A stretch of 64,000 nucleotides of DNA, taken from positions 1-64,000 of the forward strand of contig NZ_JBFANZ010000028.1 in the NCBI RefSeq assembly GCF_040659735.1. The letters are read 5' to 3'. Made by a program: the position numbers and the translations under genes. Shown one piece after another: positions 32,290 through 40,599 of this stretch. Positions within the stretch are counted from its first letter, which is position 1, and every line of letters begins with the position of its first letter. The DNA comes from Micromonospora_I sp040659735 (GTDB taxonomy: Bacteria > Actinomycetota > Actinomycetes > Mycobacteriales > Micromonosporaceae). Under the pieces are notes generated by a model. The model saw only the letters and a list, made by a program, of their open reading frames with translations. It made no database searches and had not been told where the DNA came from.

Positions 32290-33143
32290 CAGGCCACCTC
32301 GCGATCGTCGTCGGGCGTTGCGGTGATGGACGGGCAGCGGCCGTGGAGATCGAACGTGTAGCCCGCCGGCATCACATGCAGGCATACGCCGATCATCGCC
32401 AGCGGCTTGCCGTCGTATTCCGCGGTGCGGATCGTGTTGGCGCAGCCGGCGTCGATCACGGTGACCGCGCCGCTGCCGATCACCTCGAACCGGCCGCCTT
32501 CCGCAACGATCGCGGTGTCCTCGTCGATGCCCAGTCCCAGCTCGTGCGGGTAGAGCGCGACGGCGCTCAGCAGGCGGTCCAGCCGGTGCCGCTCGGCGAA
32601 GTGCATGTCGATCAGGACACCGGGCAGGAACTCCATGCCCGGACCGGTGCGGACGGAGTGCGCTGAGATGCCGCCGTCCTCACCGCTGTCGATGATCATC
32701 GTGCCGGACATCATCGCGGCGCCGGCGCTCGTACCGGCCACCGTGATCGCGCCAGCACCCAGTCGGGTGTGCAGCACGGAGTCGACGCGGGTGCCGCCCA
32801 GCACGTTGGCGATGCGCGTCTGGTCGCCCCCGGTGAAGAAGACGCCGGTCGCGTCGCTCAACGCCTCGACCGTGGCATCGGAGTTGGCCTGCTGACGGCT
32901 CTCCAGCCGCAGCGCGCGCACCGTGCCGGCGCCCAGCCGGGTGAGGACCTCGACATATTCGATCTCGACCGGCTCGGGGTCGGTGCTGGCCGTCGCGACG
33001 ACCACGAGCCGGGCCCGGGCGCCGCCGGTCAGTTCGACGAAGCGCCGCAGGATCGGACTACCGTCGGCGCGCGCCCGCTCCGCCCCGCCGATCGCGACCA
33101 CCCGCCCCGCCGCCTGCTCGATACCGCTGCCTCCGAGGGCCAT
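32289..33143 (-). CDS. cphB: Cyanophycinase
   Basis: A 284 aa peptidase-S51-family protein with no signal peptide, so it is probably intracellular. The nucleophile elbow GTSAGAAMM places Ser139 at the catalytic position; VFFTGGDQTR (101-110) and the later MHFAERHRLDRL are also typical of CphB. It cleaves cyanophycin to beta-Asp-Arg dipeptides. The start follows GAGAGGAGGG. It lies upstream of cphA in the same operon, the common order. Confidence 0.9.
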   Translation of the reverse strand: MALGGSGIEQAAGRVVAIGGAERARADGSPILRRFVELTGGARARLVVVATASTDPEPVEIEYVEVLTRLGAGTVRALRLESRQQANSDATVEALSDATGVFFTGGDQTRIANVLGGTRVDSVLHTRLGAGAITVAGTSAGAAMMSGTMIIDSGEDGGISAHSVRTGPGMEFLPGVLIDMHFAERHRLDRLLSAVALYPHELGLGIDEDTAIVAEGGRFEVIGSGAVTVIDAGCANTIRTAEYDGKPLAMIGVCLHVMPAGYTFDLHGRCPSITATPDDDREVA

Positions 33144-33316
33144 GCGCCCTCCTCTCTACCCAGCGGTGGCATCGCTTTGCGGGACTACCCGCCTCCACCA
33201 GCGCAAAACGCGGCGCTCCCGGTGCGGGAGGGCGCGCAACGACCGCACGGCAGCCGGGTGTGGTGCGCGGGGACGGCGGTGCCGGGCCAGCGGGGGACGG
33301 CGGGTGGGGATCACCT

Positions 33317-33922
33317 CTACGGGCGCGTGTCGACGAGGGCGAGCATCTGGGTGATCTGCGCCGAGCGCGACCGGTCGATCCGGCGGGCCAGATCGGTGGC
33401 GTGCGGGTTGACGCCCGCCCCGGTCTCGATCCGGGCGAATTCGATCGCGGCGTGCTGATGGGCGATCATCAGGTGCAGGAAGTCCCGTTCGAAACGGGCG
33501 TCGGTCGTCTTGGTCAGGCTGGCTATGTCCGCTGCGGACGTACCGTGCAGCCCGCCGTGCGCGTCGTGCGCGTGCGCGTCCGCGGTCATCGGTTCGCCCC
33601 AGCCGCGCAGCCACCCCGTCATGGTCGCGGCCTCGTCGGTTTCGGTCACCTCGATGGCGGCGGCCAGCGTCCTGACCTCGGCGCCGGCCGGCCGGGTCCG
33701 GGCGAGCCGGACGATCTCCAGTCCCTGCCGGTGGTGCGCGATCATCATCTGGACGAACATGACGTCGGTCGCGTTGAATGTCCCGCCTGGTGAGGTCTCC
33801 GACCGCGACGGGCTCGCCGCGGCGGTGCCCGGCGTGACGCTGCCCGGCCCCGAGGGATCGGCACCGCAGCCGGCGAGCAGCGGAAGGCTCGCGATGGCCA
33901 GCGCCAATGTTGATCGCTTCAT
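33317..33922 (-). CDS. DUF305-family lipoprotein
   Basis: The 201 aa product begins with a lipoprotein signal: MKRSTLALAIASLPLLAGCG, with LLAGC as lipobox, so it should be anchored outside the membrane. The mature part has the duplicated DUF305 pattern: VMFVQMMIAHHRQGLEIVRL near residue 55 and FLHLMIAHQHAAIEFARI near residue 150. The His/Met-rich faces of this ferritin-like helical fold are suspected to bind copper, though function is unproven. A His cluster (ADAHAHDAHGGLHG) lies between the repeats. Confidence 0.85.
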   Translation of the reverse strand: MKRSTLALAIASLPLLAGCGADPSGPGSVTPGTAAASPSRSETSPGGTFNATDVMFVQMMIAHHRQGLEIVRLARTRPAGAEVRTLAAAIEVTETDEAATMTGWLRGWGEPMTADAHAHDAHGGLHGTSAADIASLTKTTDARFERDFLHLMIAHQHAAIEFARIETGAGVNPHATDLARRIDRSRSAQITQMLALVDTRP

Positions 33923-33944
33923 CCGTCGCCCTTCTCCCGTCCCG

Positions 33945-33998
33945 ATCGTGACCGGACGGCGGACCCGCGCCCCTGGTGGACGCGGGTCCGGTCACGAT
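33945..33998 (-). terminator. Two-tier hairpin terminator after the LPMO gene
   Basis: GGACCCGCG at 33961-33969 pairs with CGCGGGTCC at 33981-33989 over an 11-nt loop, and the outer arms ATCGTGACC (33945-33953) and GGTCACGAT (33990-33998) also pair perfectly, leaving a 7-nt bulge. It begins 4 bases past the LPMO stop codon in transcription order, so it is a strong terminator for that gene. Confidence 0.75.
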
Positions 33999-34001
33999 GG
34001 T

Positions 34002-34793
34002 TCAGATCCGTTCCCACAGGGCCGGGACGTTGGGCGGCTCCCAGCCCGGGATGGCGGTGTGCGCCTGCCGGCAGCGGTAGGTCGCGCCGCCGTAGGTCAC
34101 CTGGTTGCCCACCTGGTACGCGGTGCCCGCGGCCCAGGTGCCACCGGGCTGCGGCGGCGGTTGGGTCGTGGGGCCGGGGCCCGGGGGCGGCGTGGTCGGG
34201 GGCGGCGGGGGCGGCGGGTTGGTGCCGCCACCGCCGAACTGGACGTCGATGCAGGCATAGAAGGCGTTACCGGTATCGGCGATGTCCCAGGTGGCGAGGA
34301 TGACCTGGTGCCCGGACCGGGACGGCACGTTCACGGTGTGCGTGACGGTCGGGGGCGGCTGCCGGCCGGCGTCGTTGAACGACGCGATCCGGGTGAGGTT
34401 GCCGCGCGTGACGCTGGGACCGTTGTTGGTGATGTAGTAGTCCCACTTCGTGGTTGAGTGCCGGGCGGTCAGCACCCAACTGAAGTTGCGGGACCCGGCG
34501 CTGATGGACGTCGCCGGCCAGCCGCTGGTCCGGTCGAGCTCCGCGAACCGGCTGAGGCCGCCGCTGCAGATGCTGCCGTCCCGGGGGCCGCCGCCCGGGA
34601 AGCCCTTCACCCCTTCCACGCTCTGCGGCTCGTACTGGATGGCGCCGCAGTTGGCGACCCGGCCCTGGGCGCAGTTCGCCTGTCGGCTCGCCGGCGACGA
34701 CACGTAGCCGTGCCCCTGTGCGGGCGCGGCGATCGCCAGCGCGGACAGGACGGCGGCGGCTGCCAGGACCGGGAGAGTGATCCGTCTTCGCAT
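34002..34793 (-). CDS. Secreted AA10 lytic polysaccharide monooxygenase with chitin-binding module
   Basis: The start is the ATG preceded by AAGGAGGAG; an ATG 18 bases upstream contains this Shine-Dalgarno and is less likely. A signal peptide ends ...APAQG, so the mature protein begins with His28 (HGYVSSPASRQ), which with His112 (TARHSTTKWDYY) makes the copper brace. After the AA10 domain comes a Pro-rich linker (PPPPPPPTTPPPGPGP) and a C-terminal CBM5/12-like module (GTWAAGTAYQVGNQVTYGG, AHTAIPGWEPPNVPALW). It oxidatively cleaves chitin (or cellulose) outside the cell. It is monocistronic, with a strong terminator downstream. Confidence 0.92.
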   Translation of the reverse strand: MRRRITLPVLAAAAVLSALAIAAPAQGHGYVSSPASRQANCAQGRVANCGAIQYEPQSVEGVKGFPGGGPRDGSICSGGLSRFAELDRTSGWPATSISAGSRNFSWVLTARHSTTKWDYYITNNGPSVTRGNLTRIASFNDAGRQPPPTVTHTVNVPSRSGHQVILATWDIADTGNAFYACIDVQFGGGGTNPPPPPPPTTPPPGPGPTTQPPPQPGGTWAAGTAYQVGNQVTYGGATYRCRQAHTAIPGWEPPNVPALWERI

Positions 34794-34927
34794 GAGGTGC
34801 TCCTCCTTCATCGGGCCGGAGCGGCTCTCGGTGTGCGCCGTCGCCGGTCCGGTGCAAGCCGTGTGCTGGGTCAGCGGCGTCCGGAGTCGGGGGGTGCCGG
34901 GGTCGGCCGACGCTCGTTCAGCATGGT

Positions 34928-34956
34928 GTGTTCACGATAAAGTAAGGAGTGTTAAC
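34928..34956. promoter_or_regulatory. 21-bp-spaced direct repeat upstream of the LPMO gene
   Basis: GTGTTCAC at 34928-34935 recurs as GTGTTAAC at 34949-34956, one mismatch and exactly two helical turns apart, within an AT-rich island about 135-165 bp upstream of the LPMO start. The second copy contains the palindrome TGTTAACA. It may be an operator for a sugar-responsive regulator and part of the promoter. Confidence 0.4.
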
Positions 34957-35022
34957 AGTAAATACACGCAGCGGAGTTCATCGATAGACGTACCGTGCCG
35001 CTGCCCTTCCGGATCCGCGGGA

Positions 35023-36123
35023 TCAGGGGCTGACCGCCAGAAAGAGGAAGGCCGCGAAGAGAGCGAGGTGCACCCCACCCTGCAGGGGAGTCGCCCGACC
35101 GGGCACCACGGTCAGGATCCCGGTGACGACGGTGAGGGCCAGCAGCACCATCTGGGTCGCGCCCAGCCCGAGCAGCAGCGGGCCACTGAGCCAGATCGAC
35201 GCGATGGCGATGGCGGGGATGGTCAGGCCGATGCTCGCCATGGCCGAGCCGAGCGCCAGGTTGAGGCTCGTCTGCACGCGGTCTCTGCGCGCCGCCCGGA
35301 CCGCGGCGATCGTCTCGGGGAGCAGCACCAGGAGCGCGATCACGACGCCGACCACCGCGTGCGGGAAGCCCAGGGCGGCGACGGCGCTCTCGATCGTGGG
35401 AGACACGGCCTTGGCGTTGCCGACGACGGCGACGAGGGCCACGGCCAGCAGACCGAGACTGATCATCGCGGTCCGTGCCGACGGCGGAGCTGCGTGATCC
35501 TCGCCATCGATGACGCTGCCGTCGGTGGTGATCGGCAGGAAGTAGTCGCGGTGCCGGACCGTCTGCATCGCGACGAACAACCCGTAGAGCCCGAGCGACG
35601 CCACCGCGGCGAAGGCGAGCTGTCCCGGAGAGAACTCCGGACCCGGCTTCGTCGTCGTGAACGTCGGCAGCACCAGGCTGAGCGCCGCCAGCGTCGCCAC
35701 CATGGCGAGGGCGCCACCCGTACCCTCCGGGTTGAAGACCGCGACACGCCGACGCAGCGCGCCGGAGAGCAGGCAGAGGCCCAGGATCCCGTTGCAGGTG
35801 ATCATCACGGCGGCGAACACCGTGTCGCGGGCCAGCGACGCCGTCTTCTCGCCGCCGCTGATCATCAGGGTGACGATGAGCGCGACCTCGATCACCGTGA
35901 CCGCGACGGCCAGCACCAGCGAACCGAACGGTTCGCCCACGCGGTGCGCGACCACCTCGGCGTGGTGCACCGCCGCCAACACCGCGCCCGCCAGGAAGAC
36001 GGCGACCAGAGCGACGACGACGGGCGGCAGGTCACGTCCCCATGTCGCGATAAGTGCGAGGGCCGCGAGCACCGGGACGACGGTGCTCCAACGGGTAAGC
36101 GGCGAGCGGGTCACAACGTTCAT
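35023..36123 (-). CDS. Ca2+/H+ antiporter-family (ChaA-like) membrane protein
   Basis: The chosen ATG (MNVVTRSPLTRW) yields 366 aa; an in-frame GTG/ATG further upstream would add a non-membrane leader of 34 residues. About ten to eleven hydrophobic segments are visible. Two cation/Ca2+ exchanger repeats are seen: GEPFGSLVLAVAVTVIEVAL with the acidic residue in the helix, and LLPETIAAVRAARRDRVQTS followed by LNLALGSAMASIGLTIPAIA. It probably exchanges Ca2+ or Na+/K+ for protons. It stands alone between the LPMO leader and the secreted repeat-protein gene. Confidence 0.82.
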   Translation of the reverse strand: MNVVTRSPLTRWSTVVPVLAALALIATWGRDLPPVVVALVAVFLAGAVLAAVHHAEVVAHRVGEPFGSLVLAVAVTVIEVALIVTLMISGGEKTASLARDTVFAAVMITCNGILGLCLLSGALRRRVAVFNPEGTGGALAMVATLAALSLVLPTFTTTKPGPEFSPGQLAFAAVASLGLYGLFVAMQTVRHRDYFLPITTDGSVIDGEDHAAPPSARTAMISLGLLAVALVAVVGNAKAVSPTIESAVAALGFPHAVVGVVIALLVLLPETIAAVRAARRDRVQTSLNLALGSAMASIGLTIPAIAIASIWLSGPLLLGLGATQMVLLALTVVTGILTVVPGRATPLQGGVHLALFAAFLFLAVSP

Positions 36124-36303
36124 GGGCTCTACAGTGCCAGATCGATCGACACGATCTGTGTCGGCGTCGGCACTGAAAGTCGCGACGCCGTGGGGTAACG
36201 GCACCGGTCGATACGCCTGCCGCACCGTTACCGATGGCTTGGTTTAGCCGTGGCGGAGTGCGCGGTGAACCGGGTGCCGCCGCGACCGCGTCGGCCGCGA
36301 CCC

Positions 36304-36337
36304 GCGCTCGGGCGGATGTTCGCGCCCGCCCGAGCGC
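36304..36337 (-). terminator. Hairpin downstream of the secreted repeat-protein gene
   Basis: GCGCTCGGGCGG at 36304-36315 pairs perfectly with CCGCCCGAGCGC at 36326-36337 over a 10-nt loop. It lies about 30 bases past the stop codon of the leftward 522 aa gene and is the likely terminator. Confidence 0.6.
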
Positions 36338-36365
36338 CGTCGCCGCATCGCCGCGGGGTCAAGGA

Positions 36366-37934
36366 CTAGCTGTCGATGAACAGTCCACTGCCGACCCCGG
36401 AGCCGGTGCTGTCGTTACCGGGAAGGACGGTCGTGCCGTTGCCACGGCGGGGCAGGCCGGTGATCTGCGGTTCGCCGTCCACCTGGTAGATGTCATCTCC
36501 GCCGCGGTCCAGGAACACTCCGAGGCCCTGGTTGTTGCCGAACCCCAGACTCCCCGCCCGCACGCTCGGGATCTGGAACGGTCCGGTGAACTCGACCACG
36601 AACGCGCCGTGGTAGTGGTCCCGGCCGCCGTCGTCGATCAGGAGACCGATGCTGGTGGGGGCGACGTTCGCGGTGCCCTGGGTGAAGCGCGGGATCCGGT
36701 CGCACAGGCCCTCGCCCTCGTCGTCGCGGACCCCGCCCGCGCCTTCGGTCTGGTTGGGCGCGGCGGGATTGATCGGCGCCGGCATGGTGAAGCCGTACGT
36801 GTCGTCGCCGGCCTCGTCGCGCAGCACGCCCAGCGCGCCGATGAGGGAGAAGCCCTGGCTGTTGCGGACCGCGTCGTAGGTGTCGTCGCCGCCGGCGTCG
36901 GAGAGGACCCCGATCCCGAAGATGTGCCCGGCGCCGAGCGAACCGGTCTTGCCGGTGTAGTGATCGGTGGTGGTGTCGGCGTCGCGCAGAATGCCCACGC
37001 CGAGGAATCCGGCGCCGCCGGTCATCATCCGACGCACCACCGGATCGGTGGTGCACCCGGCATCGTGGTCCGGGCTCTCCTTGACCCCGTAGGTGTCCTG
37101 TCCCTGCAGGTCCAGCAGGACGGCGGCGGCCGGAACGCAGTCCGCGGCGGTGAGGCCGGGGATGGCGCGCTGGCAGCCCTTCGCCGGGCCCACGCCCCGC
37201 AGACCGGGGACGGTGGAGCCGGCGGGGGAGAAGTTGACGTCGACGAGGTTGCTGCCGGCGTTGTTGCGGTAGGTGTCGTTGCCGCCGGCATCGACCAGCA
37301 GCAGGTAGTCGTTCGGATAGATGTTGTCCGCGCAGGAGGCCTCCAGCCGCAGCACCGGCCAGATGTCCAGCGACGGCGTACCCAGCGGTGTGCACTCACC
37401 CGCCGCCCCCGCCGGCGCCTGCTCGCGGAGCGCGAGCTGCAGCGCGCCCGTCGCGCTCCACATCTGCTCCGCGCACGCCCGGATGCCGACGAACTGCGCC
37501 GGGTCGAGTCCTCCGCCGGTCCTGATCACGTCGGAAAGCTGGCCGGACGGGATCGCGGCGAACTTGGTCGCCGTCAGCGCCCGGCACGTCGCGATGTCCC
37601 CGAGCAGATTCGCCAGCCCTCCGGCGACCGTCGGCGGCAGCCCCGCCGCGCGGATCTTCGCACCCGGGGACTGGACGAAACCGAGCTGGGCCGACAGCGT
37701 GGTCACGGCTGTCACCAGGGCTTCGGTCGGCAGCGCGGGCAGCGGTCGGGAGGCCGCGGTCACGGGCTCGATCAGCGCTTCGTACGGGCGGATCCGATCC
37801 CCGACCGTGCTGTCGGCGGCGGAGATCTCCGCGACCGCGCCCGTGCCGGCGGACGCCGCCGCACCGGTCGCCGGTATCGCGCCCAGGGCGCAGAGCAGGG
37901 AGACGAGCAGAGCACCAACCGGTTTTGGACGCAT
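36366..37934 (-). CDS. Secreted Asp/Gly-rich repeat protein, 522 aa
   Basis: A signal peptide (MRPKPVGALLVSLLCALGAI ...AAAS) precedes a helical region (about 40-200) and a long stretch of degenerate repeats with the core L(L/V)xDxGGxDxYxx, for example LLVDAGGNDTYRN, VLLDLQGQDTYG, VLSDAGGDDTYDAVRNSQG, VLRDEAGDDTYG, LLIDDGGRDHYHG and VFLDRGGDDIYQV. The regular Asp/Gly turns suggest a beta-roll or beta-helix that binds Ca2+, as in RTX-type repeats. Six Cys residues in the middle could form disulfides. No enzyme motif is seen; a surface or matrix role is likely. It ends FIDS at the stop codon. Confidence 0.75.
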   Translation of the reverse strand: MRPKPVGALLVSLLCALGAIPATGAAASAGTGAVAEISAADSTVGDRIRPYEALIEPVTAASRPLPALPTEALVTAVTTLSAQLGFVQSPGAKIRAAGLPPTVAGGLANLLGDIATCRALTATKFAAIPSGQLSDVIRTGGGLDPAQFVGIRACAEQMWSATGALQLALREQAPAGAAGECTPLGTPSLDIWPVLRLEASCADNIYPNDYLLLVDAGGNDTYRNNAGSNLVDVNFSPAGSTVPGLRGVGPAKGCQRAIPGLTAADCVPAAAVLLDLQGQDTYGVKESPDHDAGCTTDPVVRRMMTGGAGFLGVGILRDADTTTDHYTGKTGSLGAGHIFGIGVLSDAGGDDTYDAVRNSQGFSLIGALGVLRDEAGDDTYGFTMPAPINPAAPNQTEGAGGVRDDEGEGLCDRIPRFTQGTANVAPTSIGLLIDDGGRDHYHGAFVVEFTGPFQIPSVRAGSLGFGNNQGLGVFLDRGGDDIYQVDGEPQITGLPRRGNGTTVLPGNDSTGSGVGSGLFIDS

Positions 37935-38348
37935 GGCATCACCTTCGACGGAGTTGGAGGCGTGGGCATCCGGCCATCACGCATTGATCATCGCCTTGTC
38001 CCGGCTATTGCCAGGCGGAGAAATCATCTCGGACATTCGCGGGGATCGCATCTCGGGCGTCGAAATTCCGGCCATTGTTTCGCGCCCCGGAGTCGCGATA
38101 TTCCCTACACGAATTTCGTCCGAATCTCGTCCGTAACCGCCGAAGGTGACGCCAACTCTCGCATTTGTTCACATGAATCGATCTTAGGCTGGGGCGGCGA
38201 CGCGGTGCGCGCGAGTCGGCGGCGCGAATCGCACCAGGCGGTGCGGCCACGGGGCTTCGGCGGTCAGGACGTCTGCTGCTGTTCCCGGACGAGCTCGTGC
38301 GCGCTCCTGCCGTCGGAAACCTCCGCCCGGTCGCGACTTGCCGAGCGA
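37935..38348. other. AT-richer leader region of the secreted repeat-protein gene
   Basis: About 410 bases with visibly lower GC than the neighbours, especially 38020-38190. No protein frame is supported. It should hold the promoter and leader for the leftward repeat-protein gene; words like ACATGAATCGATCTTA stand out, but no consensus was assigned. Confidence 0.5.
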
Positions 38349-39044
38349 CTACCCCCGCCCGGGGCGTACGCCGATCGCGGTGAGCAGGGCGTCCATCTCC
38401 CGGGCGACCTGCTCGGGAGCGACGACGGTGTGCAGGTGCTGACCGGGCAGGGTGGCTACCCGCCAGCCGCGCGCCGCGGCGGCCTTGCGCTCGCTGTCGT
38501 ACGTGTCGCCGAAGGCCAGGTAGGCGCCGGGCCGCTCATCCCAACCGCCCGGCACCGGCAGCGATCCACCGAAGTACGACAGGGGCAGCCGTTGCTGTTC
38601 CCGTTCGACCAGTTCGCGGGCCGCCGCGTCGGGAAAGAGGGCGGCGACATCCGGGGAGTCCCACCAGCGTGTCCACGGCGGCAGCAGTCCGTCGGCATCC
38701 GCCTTCCCGCCCAGAAAGTCCCGGAAGGCGGGCGGGGCAAGGGCGACGCTGGTGCCGTCGGCCGGCAGCCCGGCGTCCACGAACACGTAGCCGGCGACGC
38801 GGCGCCGCGTGGTGAGAGCGGGGACATAGAGCCCGGCGTTGCTGTGCGGCACCAGGATCAGGTCGCGGTCGGCGGGCAACGCCGCCAGGAACGACCGCAT
38901 CACGTCATCCGGTGTGCGCGGAGCCCGCTGCGGCACGGGTGGGGTGACGATTTCCCATCCGAGCCGGGTGAGTCCCGCGGCGACCGGCGCCCAGGTCGCC
39001 GGACCGAGGAGCGGGCTCGGCAACAGCGCCAGAAGAACTCCCAC
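38349..39044 (-). CDS. Alpha/beta-hydrolase-like protein
   Basis: The 231 aa frame is best started at the GTG of VGVLLALLPSPLLGPATW; longer in-frame extension is unrelated sequence. It has the beta-strand/oxyanion opening, a nucleophile elbow LVPHSNAGLY in which Ser takes the GxSxG place, and a late His in LPGQHLHTVVAPE that would complete the triad. The function of this hydrolase type is unknown. There is no signal peptide, so it is cytoplasmic. Confidence 0.7.
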   Translation of the reverse strand: MGVLLALLPSPLLGPATWAPVAAGLTRLGWEIVTPPVPQRAPRTPDDVMRSFLAALPADRDLILVPHSNAGLYVPALTTRRRVAGYVFVDAGLPADGTSVALAPPAFRDFLGGKADADGLLPPWTRWWDSPDVAALFPDAAARELVEREQQRLPLSYFGGSLPVPGGWDERPGAYLAFGDTYDSERKAAAARGWRVATLPGQHLHTVVAPEQVAREMDALLTAIGVRPGRG

Positions 39045-39168
39045 CTGCCGGATAGTAGTGCGGTGCCACTGACCGTCGGCACCGCCGCTGGTCGGCGGCA
39101 CCGCGGTCTGGTTCGCCGCCGTCGGCCGCGTTGCGGCGAGCGTTGTGGCGGCGCTGGCCGGCATCTGT

Positions 39169-39957
39169 CTATGGACGCCGAGCCAGCCAGACCGTCCGGG
39201 TGGTCCGGACCGTGAGGTCGTCGCGGCCGAGGACCCCGGTCGCGAGCGCGTCGAGGGTCGCCAGATCGTGGGCGCTGAGGCGGCCGTCGAGGCCGTGCCG
39301 CATGCGCTGCAGGGAGAGCTGAGCATAGCGACCGGCGGCGGCGGGCAGCGGTGGTTGCAGCGCGATGTCGAAGTGCCGCTCCGCTTCGACGGTGAAGCCG
39401 GCCTCGGCCAGGCGGACACCCCAGTCCTCACCCATGTGCATCCCCGCCTCGACCCGGAGCTCGGCGAGAGCGACATGGCAGCGCTCCTCCAGAGCGGCGC
39501 CGGCCTCGTCCGGGAGGAATCGGGGGAACGAGTCCAGCTCGGTGACGACGAGCACGCCGCCGGGGCGGAGCGTCGCGAGGGCCTGGGTAAGGGCGTGGCC
39601 GGGATCGGCCATGTGGTGCAGCGAGGCGGACGCCCACACCAGGTCGGCGGGGCCGAGGTTCGGCCAGGGCTGGTCCAGGTCGGCCTGGACGGTGCGGATC
39701 CGGTCGGTGACGCCGAGCGTGCGGGCCTTTTGCCGCAGGTGTTCGAGCATCGGCTCGGAGACGTCCACCGCGATCACCTCGGCGTCCGGCAGCTGCCGGG
39801 CCAGCGCGAGGGCGCCGGTGCCGGTGCCCGCGCCCAGATCGATGATGTGCGGCCGGTCGGGGGTGAGCGAGCCGACCCAGATGATCACGTCGCGGTGGTA
39901 CTCGGTCAGAACCTCGGCGTCGAGGTCGAGCATCTCGCCCAGATGAGAATGTGTCAT
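39169..39957 (-). CDS. SAM-dependent class I methyltransferase
   Basis: The 262 aa product starts at MTHSHLGEMLDLDAEVL. Motif I is IIDLGAGTGTGALALA, motif II is AEVIAVDVSEPML, followed by DLVWASASLHHMADPGHALT and the motif LRPGGVLVVTE, all typical of methyltransferase_11/25 domains binding S-adenosylmethionine. The substrate is unknown. It is divergent from the XRE-cupin regulator with only 46 bp between the starts, so the regulator probably controls it. Confidence 0.82.
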   Translation of the reverse strand: MTHSHLGEMLDLDAEVLTEYHRDVIIWVGSLTPDRPHIIDLGAGTGTGALALARQLPDAEVIAVDVSEPMLEHLRQKARTLGVTDRIRTVQADLDQPWPNLGPADLVWASASLHHMADPGHALTQALATLRPGGVLVVTELDSFPRFLPDEAGAALEERCHVALAELRVEAGMHMGEDWGVRLAEAGFTVEAERHFDIALQPPLPAAAGRYAQLSLQRMRHGLDGRLSAHDLATLDALATGVLGRDDLTVRTTRTVWLARRP

Positions 39958-39975
39958 GCGGTCACGGTACGGCGG

Positions 39976-40004
39976 CTTGCGTAAATAGCATAGTGTCTTG
40001 CGTA
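39976..40004. promoter_or_regulatory. CTTGCGTA direct repeat between methyltransferase and XRE regulator
   Basis: CTTGCGTA occurs at 39976-39983 and again at 39997-40004, exactly 21 bp apart, in a 46-bp divergent gap rich in A/T. The second copy ends on the A of the regulator's ATG. Two-turn spacing on the same helix face fits cooperative binding of a helix-turn-helix dimer, probably the XRE-cupin protein itself. Confidence 0.45.
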
Positions 40005-40573
40005 TGAAGCAAGATGGCGAGCTGGACGCCCTTGTCCGACAGCGGATACGAGGGCTGCGGGTGGCGCGCGGCTGGTCCCTGGACGAGCTGGCCACCCGCT
40101 GTTTCCTGAGTCCCTCCACGCTGAGTCGGATCGAGACCGGCCATCGGCGGATCGCCCTCGACCAGCTGGCGCCGATCGCGCGGGCGCTGGGCACTACGCT
40201 CGATCAGCTGGTGGAGTCGGACGGCGACGACGACGTGGTGATCCGCCCGCACCGAGACGAGACGCGTGGCATCACCACCTGGCTGCTGTCGCGGGAGGGC
40301 GCACCGCACGGCGTGACGGTCGCCAAGCTGCGGGTCACCCGGCCGGTCCCCACCGACCTGCGCGTGCACCCGGGCCGGGACTGGTTCACCGTGCTGTCCG
40401 GCACCGTGGTGCTGCGGCTCGGCGAGCGGACCATCCTGGTCGAGACCGGCGAGGCGGCGGAATTCTCCACAATGGTGCCGCACGCGTTCGGCGCACAGGA
40501 CGGCGCGGCCGAGATCCTGTGCATTCTCGACCACGACGGGGAACGCACCCACCTCGGGCCGGCGACGCCCTAG
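40004..40573 (+). CDS. XRE-family regulator with C-terminal cupin domain
   Basis: A 189 aa protein; the TTG six bases upstream is a weaker alternative start. Residues about 8-65 are an HTH_3-type DNA-binding domain (RIRGLRVARGWSLDELATR, SPSTLSRIETGHRRIALDQL). Residues about 105-180 are a cupin with LRVHPGRDWFTVLSGTVVLR and the metal-type His in PHAFGAQDG. Such regulators bind a small effector in the cupin and control the neighbouring gene. The divergent methyltransferase is the likely target. Confidence 0.85.
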   Translation: MKQDGELDALVRQRIRGLRVARGWSLDELATRCFLSPSTLSRIETGHRRIALDQLAPIARALGTTLDQLVESDGDDDVVIRPHRDETRGITTWLLSREGAPHGVTVAKLRVTRPVPTDLRVHPGRDWFTVLSGTVVLRLGERTILVETGEAAEFSTMVPHAFGAQDGAAEILCILDHDGERTHLGPATP

Positions 40574-40599
40574 GCGGGGCGGCGCCGGACGCGAGCGCT

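Noticed and set aside
30328..32361. 677-codon plus-strand frame opposite cyanophycin synthetase
   Set aside because: Antisense shadow of CphA; no motif and typical codon-reversal composition.
33211..33235. CTCCCG/CGGGAG mini-hairpin upstream of the cyanophycinase gene
   Set aside because: A six-base stem is common by chance at this GC content and lies between same-strand genes without a clear role.
36234..39215. 993-codon plus-strand frame
   Set aside because: It spans three leftward genes and their gaps, changes composition at each, and has no recognisable domain.
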